DNA of 64,000 nucleotides from Agrobacterium vitis (GTDB lineage Bacteria; Pseudomonadota; Alphaproteobacteria; Rhizobiales; Rhizobiaceae): positions 2,236,001 to 2,300,000 of the forward strand of contig NZ_CP146242.1 of the NCBI RefSeq assembly GCF_037039395.1, read 5' to 3'. The position numbers and the translations under genes were made by a program. This document shows, one piece after another, positions 17,002-24,994 of this stretch (within the stretch, counting starts at the first letter, position 1; each line of letters starts with the position of its first letter). Under the pieces are notes generated by a model. It was given only the letters and a program-made list of their open reading frames with translations. It was not told the DNA's origin and did not search any database.

Positions 17002-17775
17002 TCAGATAAAAGGACGGCGCATCATGCCGTCGGGCGTCCAGTTTGCAGCATCTTGAAGACCGGCGCTGTCAAGGATCTCACATCCACGGTCCAGCCAGCG
17101 GATTAGGCCACGGGCGGTCAGCTTTTTCAATGTCTTGTTGGTGTGAACGATCGAAAGGCCGAGCGTATCGGCAACATGCACCTGGGTGATTGGCAAATAG
17201 GGTTTTTCCGCGTCGATAAGCCCAGCCACCCGGCCGCGATCATCCAGGAAAGCAAGCAGATAGGCGGCTCGCTCCACGGCGGTGCGCCGGCCGATGCTGA
17301 TCAGATGATCGTCCAGCATGCTTTCTTCGCGTGAAGCAATCCAGGTCAGGTCGTAGCCAAGGCCTGGATGTTTTTCAAAGAGGGAAAAAAGCCGTTCTCG
17401 CTCGAACACACAGAGCCGCATGGGTGTCAGCGCTTCGACGGAATGGGCCATTTCATCAAAAACCGCGCCCTGCAAACCGATCATGTCGCCCGGAACCACG
17501 TAATTCAGAATCTGCCGACGACCATCCTCGAGGATTTTATAGCGAAAACCCCAGCCGGTCAGGGTTGTGTAGAGATGGGCGCTATGGCTGCCTTCAACAA
17601 GGATTGTCGTCCCCGCGTCAGCATGAAATTCACCCTTTCGGAACGCACGGACGAATTCGAGTTCGCCGGGTGTAAATTCGCGGAAATGGTCGTTGAGGCG
17701 AATGGGGCAGACCAGACAGGCCGTGTGAATTCCGTTCTTGAGCCGATCTCCATGTCTTGCCGGTTCCTCTGGCAT
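17002..17775 (-). CDS. Crp/Fnr-family transcriptional regulator
   Basis: 257 aa. N-terminal cyclic-nucleotide-binding-like beta barrel (about residues 40-150, with ILNYVVPGDMIGLQGA and the preceding GWGFRYKILEDGRRQ) and a C-terminal helix-turn-helix (LPITQVHVADTLGLSIVHTNKTLKKL, about 195-220). An N-terminal HTACLVCPIRL pair of cysteines is present but the four-Cys FNR cluster is not. Such genes are common beside stress regulators in Rhizobiaceae. Single gene, divergent from the receiver gene at 18032. Effector unknown. Confidence 0.88.
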   Translation of the reverse strand: MPEEPARHGDRLKNGIHTACLVCPIRLNDHFREFTPGELEFVRAFRKGEFHADAGTTILVEGSHSAHLYTTLTGWGFRYKILEDGRRQILNYVVPGDMIGLQGAVFDEMAHSVEALTPMRLCVFERERLFSLFEKHPGLGYDLTWIASREESMLDDHLISIGRRTAVERAAYLLAFLDDRGRVAGLIDAEKPYLPITQVHVADTLGLSIVHTNKTLKKLTARGLIRWLDRGCEILDSAGLQDAANWTPDGMMRRPFI

Positions 17776-17838
17776 TCCGTCTCCTTATAGCAAGTCTCGA
17801 AATTGCTCACGCATACGCAACTGACAGGAATTTAAAAT

Positions 17839-17865
17839 ATCTCAAACACGCCAGTGGCTTGAGAT
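17839..17865. promoter_or_regulatory. Inverted repeat upstream of the Crp-family gene
   Basis: Seven-base arms ATCTCAA and TTGAGAT separated by 13 bases, 64-90 bases before the crp-type ATG. It could be an operator, perhaps for autoregulation, but it is not a standard Crp or Fnr site. Confidence 0.3.
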
Positions 17866-18031
17866 GTTTGAAAAGAGCCATTTTCGATTGCTCTGCGTAT
17901 TATTCGCTTATCTTTTCAGTAAAGTATCAGGAGGAACAAATGTTCCTGATTGATGACGGGTGACATGTCTTTTTTAAATGACCCGGAGCGGTGCAGCGTC
18001 GATAAGGGCTTTTAAGCAAAAAGGTTAATCA

Positions 18032-18460
18032 ATGACTGAAAAACCGCTGCATGTACTGGTTGCTGAAAAGCAGGCCTTGATCGCGATCGAGATCGAGGTC
18101 TTGCTCACGGAAGTGGCAGGCGGCAAGATCACCGTCTGTCTCCCTCGCGATATGCCATTGAGATTGAGCGAAGCCCGCTATGATGTGGTGCTGATCGATG
18201 CGACCATTACGGCGGAGCATAACCGTACGCGGTTCGATCTTATTCGGAATCATCATGCCGGGGTGGTGTTTTTGACCTCCTTCGACGAGGTGCCGGGGTT
18301 TAGCCAGCCAGAACCTGGCTTTGCACTCCTGACGAAGCCGTTTGACGAGCAGCGGCTCCTGGCTGCGGTATTCGAAGCAGCGACTAATCGAGATCCGATG
18401 GGCGCTGGTTTAGAGACAAAGATCGAGGGGAGTGGCGCCGATCAGGGGCCGCACAGATGA
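18032..18460 (+). CDS. Single-domain response-regulator receiver with Lys at the acid-pocket position
   Basis: 142 aa receiver domain without an output domain. Phospho-acceptor Asp56 (VVLIDAT), Thr82 (VFLTS) and Lys102 (LLTKPF) are in place. The acid pocket is VAEKQ, so Glu12 is kept but the second acid is Lys13. In CheY the D13K change gives an activated protein, so this receiver may be partly phosphorylation-independent. Start is supported by AAAAGG upstream. It is convergent with ecfG and sits in the stress-response island, where single receivers often modulate the PhyR phosphorelay. No consensus EcfG promoter in front. Confidence 0.82.
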   Translation: MTEKPLHVLVAEKQALIAIEIEVLLTEVAGGKITVCLPRDMPLRLSEARYDVVLIDATITAEHNRTRFDLIRNHHAGVVFLTSFDEVPGFSQPEPGFALLTKPFDEQRLLAAVFEAATNRDPMGAGLETKIEGSGADQGPHR

Positions 18461-18512
18461 CAAGCAAATCTCTCCCGGTCGGGGCGACCTGCGCGCCGAC
18501 CGGGAGATGTCA

Positions 18513-19079
18513 TTATACCGCGAATGCGCGTTTCGTCACCGCAGCGTCATGGGCGTCGGGTCCGAAATCGCCTTCACCGCTCACGCCGAGAATTTCCTGC
18601 AGGCGGTTTCGTGCCCGGTTGATCCGGCTCTTGATGGTGCCAACAGCGCACCCGCAAATTTCCGCCGCTTCCTCATAGGCGAAACCGGAAGCCCCTACCA
18701 GAATGATGGCTTCGCGCTGGTCGCTCGGCAGTTGATCAAGCGCCTTTTTGAAGTCTTGAAGGTCCAGCGAACCGTATTGCTGAGGATGAACGGCAAGCTG
18801 TGAGGTGAAAATGCCGTCGGGGTCGGAGACCTCACGACCGCGCTTGCGCATTTGCGAATAGAATTCATTGCGCAGAATGGTGAACAGCCAGGCTTTCATA
18901 TTGGTGCCCGGTTCGAAGTGATCCTGCTTTGCCCAGGCTTTCATGATCGTATCCTGGACAAGGTCATCCGCCACGTGGTGCCGTCCGGCCAGCGACACGG
19001 CAAACGCGCGTAGATTGGGCAGGGCAGCCAGCATATCTCTCTTGAAGCCGCGATCATCCGATTGCTTTTCAAGGGTCAT
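18513..19079 (-). CDS. ecfG: EcfG-type general stress response sigma factor
   Basis: 188 aa ECF sigma factor. Region 2 (about residues 15-80: DDLVQDTIMKAWAKQDHF, FTILRNEFYSQMRKRGREV) and region 4 (about 110-165: LDQLPSDQREAIILVGASGF, AAEICGCAVGTIKSRINRAR) are complete. The GFAYEEAAEICG wording is typical of EcfG. The ATG at 19079 overlaps the nepR TGA by four bases; the frame extends to 19103 but within nepR. It drives transcription from GGAAC-N16-CGTT promoters and is held by NepR until PhyR is phosphorylated. Confidence 0.93.
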   Translation of the reverse strand: MTLEKQSDDRGFKRDMLAALPNLRAFAVSLAGRHHVADDLVQDTIMKAWAKQDHFEPGTNMKAWLFTILRNEFYSQMRKRGREVSDPDGIFTSQLAVHPQQYGSLDLQDFKKALDQLPSDQREAIILVGASGFAYEEAAEICGCAVGTIKSRINRARNRLQEILGVSGEGDFGPDAHDAAVTKRAFAV

Positions 19080-19291
19080 CGAGCAGTGTCCTTCCTGTCG
19101 CACTGTTTCCCTGCATTTTGTTCGGCGGCATCCAGACGCTCAAGCAAGTCCATGAAACGGTCCGGAATCCCTTCCTCCTGGACGGAATCGTAGAATTTCC
19201 GGAGCTTGCTGCTGATCGTGCCGTGTGCTTCAGCCGGGATTCCCTCGGTTCCATCCTCTCCTGCGTCACGATGATTATGCTGGTTGTTCAT
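19076..19291 (-). CDS. nepR: Anti-sigma factor NepR
   Basis: 71 aa. The conserved core KLRKFYDSVQEEGIPDRFMD, continuing LLERLDAAE, forms the two helices that clamp EcfG and are captured by phospho-PhyR. The N-terminus is hydrophilic and His/Asp-rich. First gene of nepR-ecfG; its own EcfG promoter at 19326-19350 gives positive feedback. A paralogue lies at 24654. Confidence 0.93.
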   Translation of the reverse strand: MNNQHNHRDAGEDGTEGIPAEAHGTISSKLRKFYDSVQEEGIPDRFMDLLERLDAAEQNAGKQCDRKDTAR

Positions 19292-19325
19292 GATGTCTCT
19301 GACGGTTGATTTTAATGTCAGGCTT

Positions 19326-19350
19326 AACGGACCATATCTGAGAAGGTTCC
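19326..19350 (-). promoter_or_regulatory. EcfG promoter of nepR-ecfG
   Basis: On the minus strand, GGAAC (19350-19346), a 16-base spacer and CGTT (19329-19326), 35 bases before the nepR ATG. Exact consensus; implies autoregulation. Confidence 0.88.
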
Positions 19351-19651
19351 GCTTCTCCCCGCATATTTTTTCTCCGTGTTATCTCTGGCGTCAGACATGA
19401 GGTGAGGAGGAAATTATACTGAAATTATAACGCGTTAAATTGAAATGTCGCATATCGCGCACAAGATGTCGAGTGATAGCATTTCATCAAATTAAGGTGA
19501 AATGATAACAATCCTCAATTGCCGGCTGTGGCAGACGGTAATCTCTGGAGCCAGACGTTGTGCTGCGCTTGAGGCGGGCAAAAATTTTCCAGAGCTTCCA
19601 GTTTGTCGCTGGCGGGTTTGCGACAAAAAGTGACGTCTTGACGAGGCGGGT
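19351..19651. other. Non-coding gap between nepR and second DUF1328 gene
   Basis: About 300 bases with no supportable gene. An A+T-rich part (about 19400-19520) holds the short dyad CATTTCA...TGAAATG, and around 19602-19626 there is TTTGTCG...CGACAAA. I can assign no function to either. Confidence 0.6.
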
Positions 19652-19676
19652 GGAACTTTAGCCCCAGCTTTTCGTT
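19652..19676 (+). promoter_or_regulatory. EcfG promoter of the second DUF1328 gene
   Basis: Exact GGAAC-N16-CGTT, 32 bases before the ATG at 19708. Confidence 0.88.
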
Positions 19677-19707
19677 TCTAAATCAGTTGTTAACGGAGTC
19701 CAGATCC

Positions 19708-19872
19708 ATGCTTTATTATTCTCTCGTCTTTCTCGTCGTCGCTCTTATCGCCGCCGCATTGGGTTTTGGTGGTATTGCTGGCGCTTCGGCCGGTATTGCA
19801 AAGATCCTGTTCTTTGTCTTCATCGTGCTCTTCCTGATTTCGCTGGTGAGCCGTCTGTTCAGGCGCGCCTGA
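19708..19872 (+). CDS. DUF1328 small membrane protein, second copy
   Basis: 54 aa paralogue of the protein at 16637: the same two-helix layout and invariant [11 protein letters not shown] loop, but with a basic tail (SRLFRRA). Under its own consensus EcfG promoter and followed by a strong terminator, so it is a single-gene stress-induced unit. Function of the family is unknown; envelope stress protection is a guess. Confidence 0.88.
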   Translation: MLYYSLVFLVVALIAAALGFGGIAGASAGIAKILFFVFIVLFLISLVSRLFRRA

Positions 19873-19894
19873 CATCTGCGAACTGGTCATAACG

Positions 19895-19922
19895 ACAGGG
19901 CCCGGCCATCGCCGGGCCCTGT
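19895..19922 (+). terminator. Terminator after the second DUF1328 gene
   Basis: Perfect 12-base arms ACAGGGCCCGGC and GCCGGGCCCTGT with a four-base loop, 22 bases after the stop codon. The T-tail is weak (TTGCGTTTG). Confidence 0.7.
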
Positions 19923-20027
19923 TGCGTTTGCTGACCGGAACGGAAAGCAAAACGAGCGTGAAAAACCTCACAAGGCCTTCTCGCTATGCCTTTGGGTGTC
20001 CAGGGTCTTATGGATATCTGGAAAAAT

Positions 20028-20342
20028 TCAGAAGCGGTTATTGTCCAAGGCCACAGCCTGAACCTGTTTTTGGGAGCCACCCTGGCTTTTCAGCGCTTGC
20101 AGTTCGCCCACGCCCATGATTGAGCGAATACGTGTTTTTCCTGCCAGCAGGCCTGGGGCGACGGGAATACAATCCCCATACATCTTCAGGGCATAGCCTT
20201 CCAGACGACGCAATTTCGCCGGTAGATCTGCTCGGCACAGGGTCGCATCGGCATAGTCGATCACTGCGACAGGCCGGTCTATGCAATCCGTTCGTTCGGG
20301 ATGACAAGCAACAATCACCATTATTGCCGCAAAGCTCATCAT
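20028..20342 (-). CDS. Small putative lipoprotein, EcfG-controlled
   Basis: 104 aa with a short hydrophobic N-terminus (MMSFAAIMVIVAC) ending in a lipobox-like IVAC; further Cys residues at CHPERTDC, TLC and GDC. No family recognised. The rest is soluble and mixed (IDRPVAVIDYADATLCRADL). The ATG at 20342 has TAAGGAG upstream; a TTG at 20348 is also in frame. A perfect EcfG promoter lies 29 bases before the ATG, which is good evidence that this short frame is a real, stress-regulated gene. Confidence 0.72.
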   Translation of the reverse strand: MMSFAAIMVIVACHPERTDCIDRPVAVIDYADATLCRADLPAKLRRLEGYALKMYGDCIPVAPGLLAGKTRIRSIMGVGELQALKSQGGSQKQVQAVALDNNRF

Positions 20343-20370
20343 GGCCAATCTCCTTACCCTTCAAAAGGGT

Positions 20371-20395
20371 AACGGCCCGGCTATTCGCTTGTTCC
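20371..20395 (-). promoter_or_regulatory. EcfG promoter of the small lipoprotein gene
   Basis: Minus strand GGAAC (20395-20391), 16-base spacer, CGTT (20374-20371). Exact consensus, 29 bases from the start codon. Confidence 0.85.
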
Positions 20396-20504
20396 TGATG
20401 GGACTGGCGGAAGAAGGGCAACATGGGCATGCTGTGGCTAAAATATCACAATGATCAGCTGCAAGTACCCGGGAAACCCGATGGTTCCCCGGTGCAAGTC
20501 GATC

Positions 20505-21572
20505 TCAGAAGCTGGCTTTGTGCGTAGCTCCGTGAATGAGGTCATGGATATATTGCAGTTTCACCAAGACGGGCGCGGACAGCACAAAGGGGTAGAGATC
20601 CGGTTGACCCATGCTGCGGTTGATACTGTTGACGGCGACTGTCAGCGGAACCCATGCGTCGATCAGGGATCTTACACCATCCACTCTATAGGGGTCGAAA
20701 TCGACTTTAACGGTCAGGTTTTGTTCGTCGATGATAGGACGGGTGCGCAGGCCAAACGCATAGGCCGTTTCCAAGGCATCGACAATATGGATGTAGTGCG
20801 CCCAGGTTTCGGCGAAATCTTCCCAGGGGTGGCTGGCGGCGTAGGCGCTGATGAAACTGCCTTCCCAACCCGGAACCGGTCCATTGGCATAATGCCGTTG
20901 CAGGGCTTCACCATAATCTTCTTCGTCATTGCCGAAAATTGCCCGGCATTGCGCCAGTTGGTTGCCGTCGCGCACCAGCACATTCCAGTAGTAATGGCCA
21001 ACTTCGTGGCGGAAATGCCCGATCAGGGTTCGGAACGGTTCGCCCAGGGCCACGCGCCTTGCTTCACGCTCCGCATCGGAACCCTCGGCGATATTCAGGG
21101 TGATCAGGCCGGAATCATGGCCGGTCATGACGGGCTGCCCGCCGGTGCGGGCTGAATCATCTTCCAGGAACTCGAATGCCAGCCCGTCCGGGGTCGCTTC
21201 GGTGCGCGTGACCAATGGCAGGCCGAAACGCTGGAGCGAATAAAACAACACATGCTTGGCATTCTCGATCTTGCGCCAGTTTTCGAGATTATCGCTGCTG
21301 GAGAGATCCGGAATAACCAGATTGTGGCGGCAGGCGAGGCAAAATTCCTCACCGTCCTCCACCAGCCAATTGCAGGCGTCATAGCGCGCATTGGCGCAGA
21401 GCCGAATAAAGCCCTGCTGCGACACGCCATCAATCAACGCGGCATTGCTGGAATCAATGGCGATAAACCCGTTATCGGATGGGCGAAAACCCAGTAGAGA
21501 ATGGCAGGACAAGCATTGGGTGTTGTCGAAGAACACCATGTTTCTGCAATTGGAACAATTAAAGAGGCGCAT
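20505..21572 (-). CDS. Putative zinc-binding metallopeptidase (Peptidase_Mx-like)
   Basis: 355 aa. An N-terminal zinc ribbon (CSNCRNMVFFDN, then CLSCHSLLGF, residues 4-30) and a second Cys group (DACNWL...FCLACRHN) precede a peptidase domain with the zinc motif HFRHEVGHYYW (HExxH) and a following Glu-rich segment (HPWEDFAETWAHY). This fits the DUF2248/Peptidase_Mx family, found widely in proteobacteria with unknown substrate. The ATG at 21572 has GGAG upstream; the open frame to 21755 runs into a low-complexity region. It lies inside the stress island but has no consensus EcfG promoter. Confidence 0.82.
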   Translation of the reverse strand: MRLFNCSNCRNMVFFDNTQCLSCHSLLGFRPSDNGFIAIDSSNAALIDGVSQQGFIRLCANARYDACNWLVEDGEEFCLACRHNLVIPDLSSSDNLENWRKIENAKHVLFYSLQRFGLPLVTRTEATPDGLAFEFLEDDSARTGGQPVMTGHDSGLITLNIAEGSDAEREARRVALGEPFRTLIGHFRHEVGHYYWNVLVRDGNQLAQCRAIFGNDEEDYGEALQRHYANGPVPGWEGSFISAYAASHPWEDFAETWAHYIHIVDALETAYAFGLRTRPIIDEQNLTVKVDFDPYRVDGVRSLIDAWVPLTVAVNSINRSMGQPDLYPFVLSAPVLVKLQYIHDLIHGATHKASF

Positions 21573-21813
21573 CAGGGCTCCATGGCTCGCTCCTGCACAA
21601 TCGCTCGCAACCCGGTATGGTGTCGCGACAGGAGTATGCAGCAGGTTTGAATTGTATCGCAAGCGGACGTGCATCGTTTCCGATGCGCCATATTGCGGCG
21701 GGGTGCAGTGTTGCGGCGTGTAAACGCATTCGCATTCAAAAACGCCCGCACGCACAAAGCCCGCGCTTACAAAAGATTGGCAGGAGGAATAGGTTCCCTT
21801 GTCAGGGATGCTG

Positions 21814-21865
21814 CTGCATAATTTTCTCCTTAAATCGGAATCGATTTAAGGAGAAAATTATGCAG
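21814..21865. repeat. Perfect 24-base inverted repeat
   Basis: Two exactly complementary 24-base arms (left arm begins CTGCATAATTTTCTCC, right arm ends AAAATTATGCAG) with a four-base loop GAAT. A shorter relative with the same core TTTAAGG...ATTATGCAG is at 44500-44533. Probably a dispersed rhizobial palindrome; it could also end the upstream minus-strand histidine kinase region's antisense transcripts, but no gene needs it. Confidence 0.85.
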
Positions 21866-21880
21866 CCGATTTAAAGTGTT

Positions 21881-21922
21881 ACAGCGTCCTTTGTGTGTTT
21901 TGTAAAACGCACGGCGCTGTAG
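21881..21922. repeat. Imperfect hairpin next to the palindrome
   Basis: TACAGCG ... CGCTGTA arms with partly paired interior (TTTGTGTGTTTTG / TAAAACGCAC). It follows the 24-base palindrome by 15 bases, so the two look like parts of one composite intergenic element. It lies just beyond the 3' end of the histidine kinase gene. Confidence 0.6.
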
Positions 21923-21934
21923 CATGAAATACAG

Positions 21935-22930
21935 TTATTCATGCAGTTCGACTGGAAAGGTCAGCTCATAATAGACGCTGTCCTTGTCGAACCGGTGGAC
22001 GACATGGCCGTTGACGGAGGCGGGTACGACACGTTCGAGCACCGTGCTGCCGAACCGTCCCCTGGCGCGTTCCAGATCCTCGCCGGTCAGCGTTTCAATT
22101 GGCTCGTTCCAGGTTACCCTGATTTCCTCGCCATGCCGAGTCCATTGCTGATGACAGGCGACGTCAATTTTCTTGCGTTGGCTGATGAAGTCGCCGTGGC
22201 TGACCGCGTTGACAATCAGTTCATGCAGGGCGAGCCCGATATGCAGGGATGCATTGGGTGACAGCAGAACATTGTCACCGGAGACCTGAACGAGATTTGC
22301 CGTTTCCGGCACGTATTTTTCCAATTGCTGGCGGACCAGATCCTGGAAATAAGCGCCGCGCCAACTGGAATCGGTAATCAGGTCCTGCGACATCGACAGC
22401 GCATGCAGCCTGCCGCGAAACTTCCCCAGAAACTGGTCGAGCGTCCCGGAATAGCGGGCCGTCTGGAAAGCGATGCTTTGAATGATCGCCAGCAGGTTTT
22501 TTGACCGATGGCTGACTTCACGCAACAGCGCACGCAACAGCCGTTCGCGGCGCTTTTCCTCGGTCCGGTCCACCAGGATCGTCATCATGCAGACGTCTTC
22601 CGGGCTGATGCGGATCATTCGGCAGCGAAATTCAAACACCGTATCGTCGCCTGGCTCCACGCTCAGTTCCGCACCCTGGTCCGCTTCGACCAGTCCGGCT
22701 TTCAACTCCCGCAACTGGGCGCCGATTTCGGGTCCGAAAATCGAATCGTCACTGGGTTCTTCGCCATGGGCGAGCGGCCAACGCTGGGGCAGGGATGTAA
22801 TGCAGATATAGCGTCCGTCCATGTCCTGAAGGGTCAGACTTGCGCCAATATCCAGCAAGGCCGTGATAAAGAACTCACGCAAGGGCCTGTCAGCACGCTG
22901 CGGTTCGAACCATGTCAACCGATTTACCAA
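21935..22930 (-). CDS. HWE/HisKA_2-family sensor histidine kinase
   Basis: 331 aa, no membrane segment, so cytoplasmic. An N-terminal PAS-like region (about residues 15-120; LTLQDMDGRYICITSLPQ) precedes the phospho-acceptor H-box LLREVSHRSKNLLAIIQSIA (His about residue 141) and a catalytic domain with LHIGLALHELIVNAVSHG (N-box) and RGRFGSTVLERVVP. HWE-type kinases downstream of phyR usually feed phosphate to PhyR. The gene is 177 bases downstream of phyR in the same direction. Signal sensed by the PAS region is unknown. Confidence 0.88.
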   Translation of the reverse strand: MVNRLTWFEPQRADRPLREFFITALLDIGASLTLQDMDGRYICITSLPQRWPLAHGEEPSDDSIFGPEIGAQLRELKAGLVEADQGAELSVEPGDDTVFEFRCRMIRISPEDVCMMTILVDRTEEKRRERLLRALLREVSHRSKNLLAIIQSIAFQTARYSGTLDQFLGKFRGRLHALSMSQDLITDSSWRGAYFQDLVRQQLEKYVPETANLVQVSGDNVLLSPNASLHIGLALHELIVNAVSHGDFISQRKKIDVACHQQWTRHGEEIRVTWNEPIETLTGEDLERARGRFGSTVLERVVPASVNGHVVHRFDKDSVYYELTFPVELHE

Positions 22931-23107
22931 GTGCTTCTCTCCAGCGGCGGTAGCCCTCTTTCAAGGGCGCGCGGCATCCATGCGCCTGCATAGTTTCACC
23001 AACATCGCAATGACGACCCGTTTTATCCGGCGCCTCGTGCTTCGACGCTATCCCCTCGTTGACTGCGAGGCCAAACCGAACCGGTCAAAAATCGCATGGT
23101 CCAGCCG

Positions 23108-23902
23108 TCAGGCATCCTGTTTGGCATGTTCGTTGAAGAACAGTGCCTGGCTGATCAGTGCCTTGACCATATCGGGATTGAACGGCTTGGTGACGAGAAA
23201 CGCCGGTTCAGGCCGCTCGCCGGTCAGCAAACGTTCCGGGAAGGCGGTAATGAAGATCACTGGCACGGTATCCACCTTCAGGATATCGTTGATGGCGTCG
23301 ATGCCGGAGCTTCCATCGGCAAGCTGGATGTCGGCAAGCACCATTTTCGGGTTGGTTCGGCCATAAAGCTCCACGGCTTCCTTGTGGGTGCGGGCAATGC
23401 CTGTAACGCGATGACCGAGATCTTCCACCATCTGCTCAATATCGAGCGCGATCAGCGGTTCGTCTTCGATAATCATGATGTCGGTCGCCACCTGACGGGA
23501 AATTTCGACGGCAGCCTGATTGAACAGACCCCGGAAGTCGCTGTCGCTGACATCAAGCACTTCGGCAGCTTCCTCATAGGTAAAGCCTTCGACTGATATC
23601 AGCAGGAAAGCGTGACGCTCACGCGGAGGAACGGCCAAAAGATTAGAAGCGGCCCGTTTTTCCCAGGCAAAAGGCGAGGTCATCGGCCGGATTTCGACAT
23701 GGGTCGAGCCAAAAATCGTGACAAACAGTTTATAAAGCGAAACCCGATCACTGCTGGCTTCGGGATAGACCGAAAGATCGGCGATCAGAGCCTCCAGAAC
23801 AGCGGCGACATAGGCGTCGCCCGATGTCTGCGAGCCCGTGACAGCTCGGGCATATCGCCTCAAATAAGGAATATGAGCAGCGACGCGGGTGGTAAGGGAC
23901 AT
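23108..23902 (-). CDS. phyR: General stress response anti-anti-sigma regulator PhyR
   Basis: 264 aa with the diagnostic fusion of an N-terminal EcfG-like sigma domain (about residues 1-135: IPYLRRYARAVTG... LISVEGFTYEEAAEVLDVS) that cannot bind promoters, and a C-terminal receiver domain (about 138-258: DIMIIEDEPLIALD, MVLADIQLADG with the phospho-acceptor Asp, VIFITAF, FLVTKPF). When phosphorylated, the sigma-like domain binds NepR and frees EcfG. An exact EcfG promoter lies 45 bases upstream. Usually next to nepR-ecfG; here 4 kb away. Confidence 0.95.
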   Translation of the reverse strand: MSLTTRVAAHIPYLRRYARAVTGSQTSGDAYVAAVLEALIADLSVYPEASSDRVSLYKLFVTIFGSTHVEIRPMTSPFAWEKRAASNLLAVPPRERHAFLLISVEGFTYEEAAEVLDVSDSDFRGLFNQAAVEISRQVATDIMIIEDEPLIALDIEQMVEDLGHRVTGIARTHKEAVELYGRTNPKMVLADIQLADGSSGIDAINDILKVDTVPVIFITAFPERLLTGERPEPAFLVTKPFNPDMVKALISQALFFNEHAKQDA

Positions 23903-24653
23903 TCAGCTTCTCCAGTTTGCACGAATGCAGCATAAACTCGCTAGCAAACGCGGCGATCCAAAAAAAGTTCCAAAATTCGTCCGGCGATTTGCCCGATCCG
24001 TGCGGGGTGCCGGTCGATATCGATCCATTCTATCCACTTCATGACCTGCACCTCTATTACGGTGCAAAGAGACCGATGTGTCCTCGCTTCGAAGAGATTG
24101 CAATATATCAAATCTGTCAAAGGCTTGAGATATTAGCAAAGGGTATGACTGGTGATCTTCAATGATTTTCGTCTTTATGGGCAAGGCAAACCATTGTCGC
24201 GAGACCGGGGAAAGAATGGGGAAGGCGTTAAAATCAGATGATGCTCACGAGTTTATGCTAGCCGATCGGCGAAGTTCAAGACGCAAATTCTGCGACTATG
24301 CTTTCCTGCCCAAATCATTGAACGCTTTTCGGTCTGTAGGGGCAAAAAGGTTTTGATTCGATCAACAACCCCTGGATTTCTAGAATTGCTATAGATATCC
24401 ACAGTGGTTTAAACAAGCAGCGATATTCATTCTGGTGTTCAGGGTCAATGCATCGGATACAGTTGATTTATATGTTCGAATGTTCGGATCTCTATTTGAC
24501 AAAGATCAAGAAACTAGGCCTGGCATTGTGTTATTATCTCGTTTGTAACTGTCTTGGATACAAAAAATCAGGATTGCTCTTGCTGCGATCTATTTCTTCA
24601 TAGAATGCGTATCATATACCAAGTCCCCTCTCCAGGCCGCAGGCATTGACATC
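23903..24653. other. Long non-coding gap between phyR and second nepR
   Basis: 750 bases, A+T-richer than the coding DNA, with the phyR promoter at its left end. A 64-codon frame at 24162-24356 has no ribosome site or recognisable product. From about 24350 to 24650 I see nothing beyond A+T-rich DNA that should contain the promoter of the nepR paralogue; it lacks the EcfG consensus. Confidence 0.6.
23947..23971 (-). promoter_or_regulatory. EcfG promoter of phyR
   Basis: Minus strand GGAAC (23971-23967), 16-base spacer, CGTT (23950-23947). Exact consensus; puts phyR under its own regulon. Confidence 0.88.
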
Positions 24654-24848
24654 ATGTCCGAAAAAAAGTCCTCGAAATCCGTCAAAGCTCCGGCACATCA
24701 GAGCCAGGCTAATGCCATGATCGCGGCACGCTTGAAAACCTATTATGATGAGCTTGTCGAGGAGGGGACCCCGGATCACTTTCTGGACCTGCTCGAGAGG
24801 CTCGATGCTGCCGAGCAGTCGGCGAAGTCCAAGTCTGATAAAGCCTAA
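24654..24848 (+). CDS. Second NepR-family anti-sigma factor
   Basis: 64 aa with the NepR core LKTYYDELVEEGTPDHFLD followed by LLERLDAAEQ, very like the nepR at 19076, and basic termini. The ribosome site is weak. Paralogous NepR proteins can act on other EcfG copies or tune the switch. It has no consensus EcfG promoter, unlike nepR1, so it may be made constitutively and set the basal threshold. It ends with a clear terminator. Confidence 0.88.
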   Translation: MSEKKSSKSVKAPAHQSQANAMIAARLKTYYDELVEEGTPDHFLDLLERLDAAEQSAKSKSDKA

Positions 24849-24888
24849 AACTGGTGTTCATGGCACGCTAGGTGATGGGAAATATAGA

Positions 24889-24930
24889 AAAAGCGTCATG
24901 TGTTTTGCAAGGCACATGACGCTTTTGTCG
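24889..24930 (+). terminator. Rho-independent terminator of the second nepR gene
   Basis: Perfect 14-base arms AAAAGCGTCATGTG and CACATGACGCTTTT with a ten-base loop; the T-run is part of the right arm. 40 bases after the stop codon. Confidence 0.8.
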
Positions 24931-24994
24931 TTAAAGCGTATCTTTTCGAGAAATCGGCTCGACAAACCGGTTCCAGCTTTTTCTGAAAATGCTG

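Noticed and set aside
17933..17946. GGAACA-AA-TGTTCC dyad, first read as an EcfG promoter for the receiver or Crp-type gene
   Set aside because: Neither strand has CGTT at 16 or 17 bases from GGAAC; it is kept only as an unexplained small dyad.
24162..24356. 64-codon open frame between phyR and the second nepR
   Set aside because: No ribosome site, mixed composition and no recognisable product.
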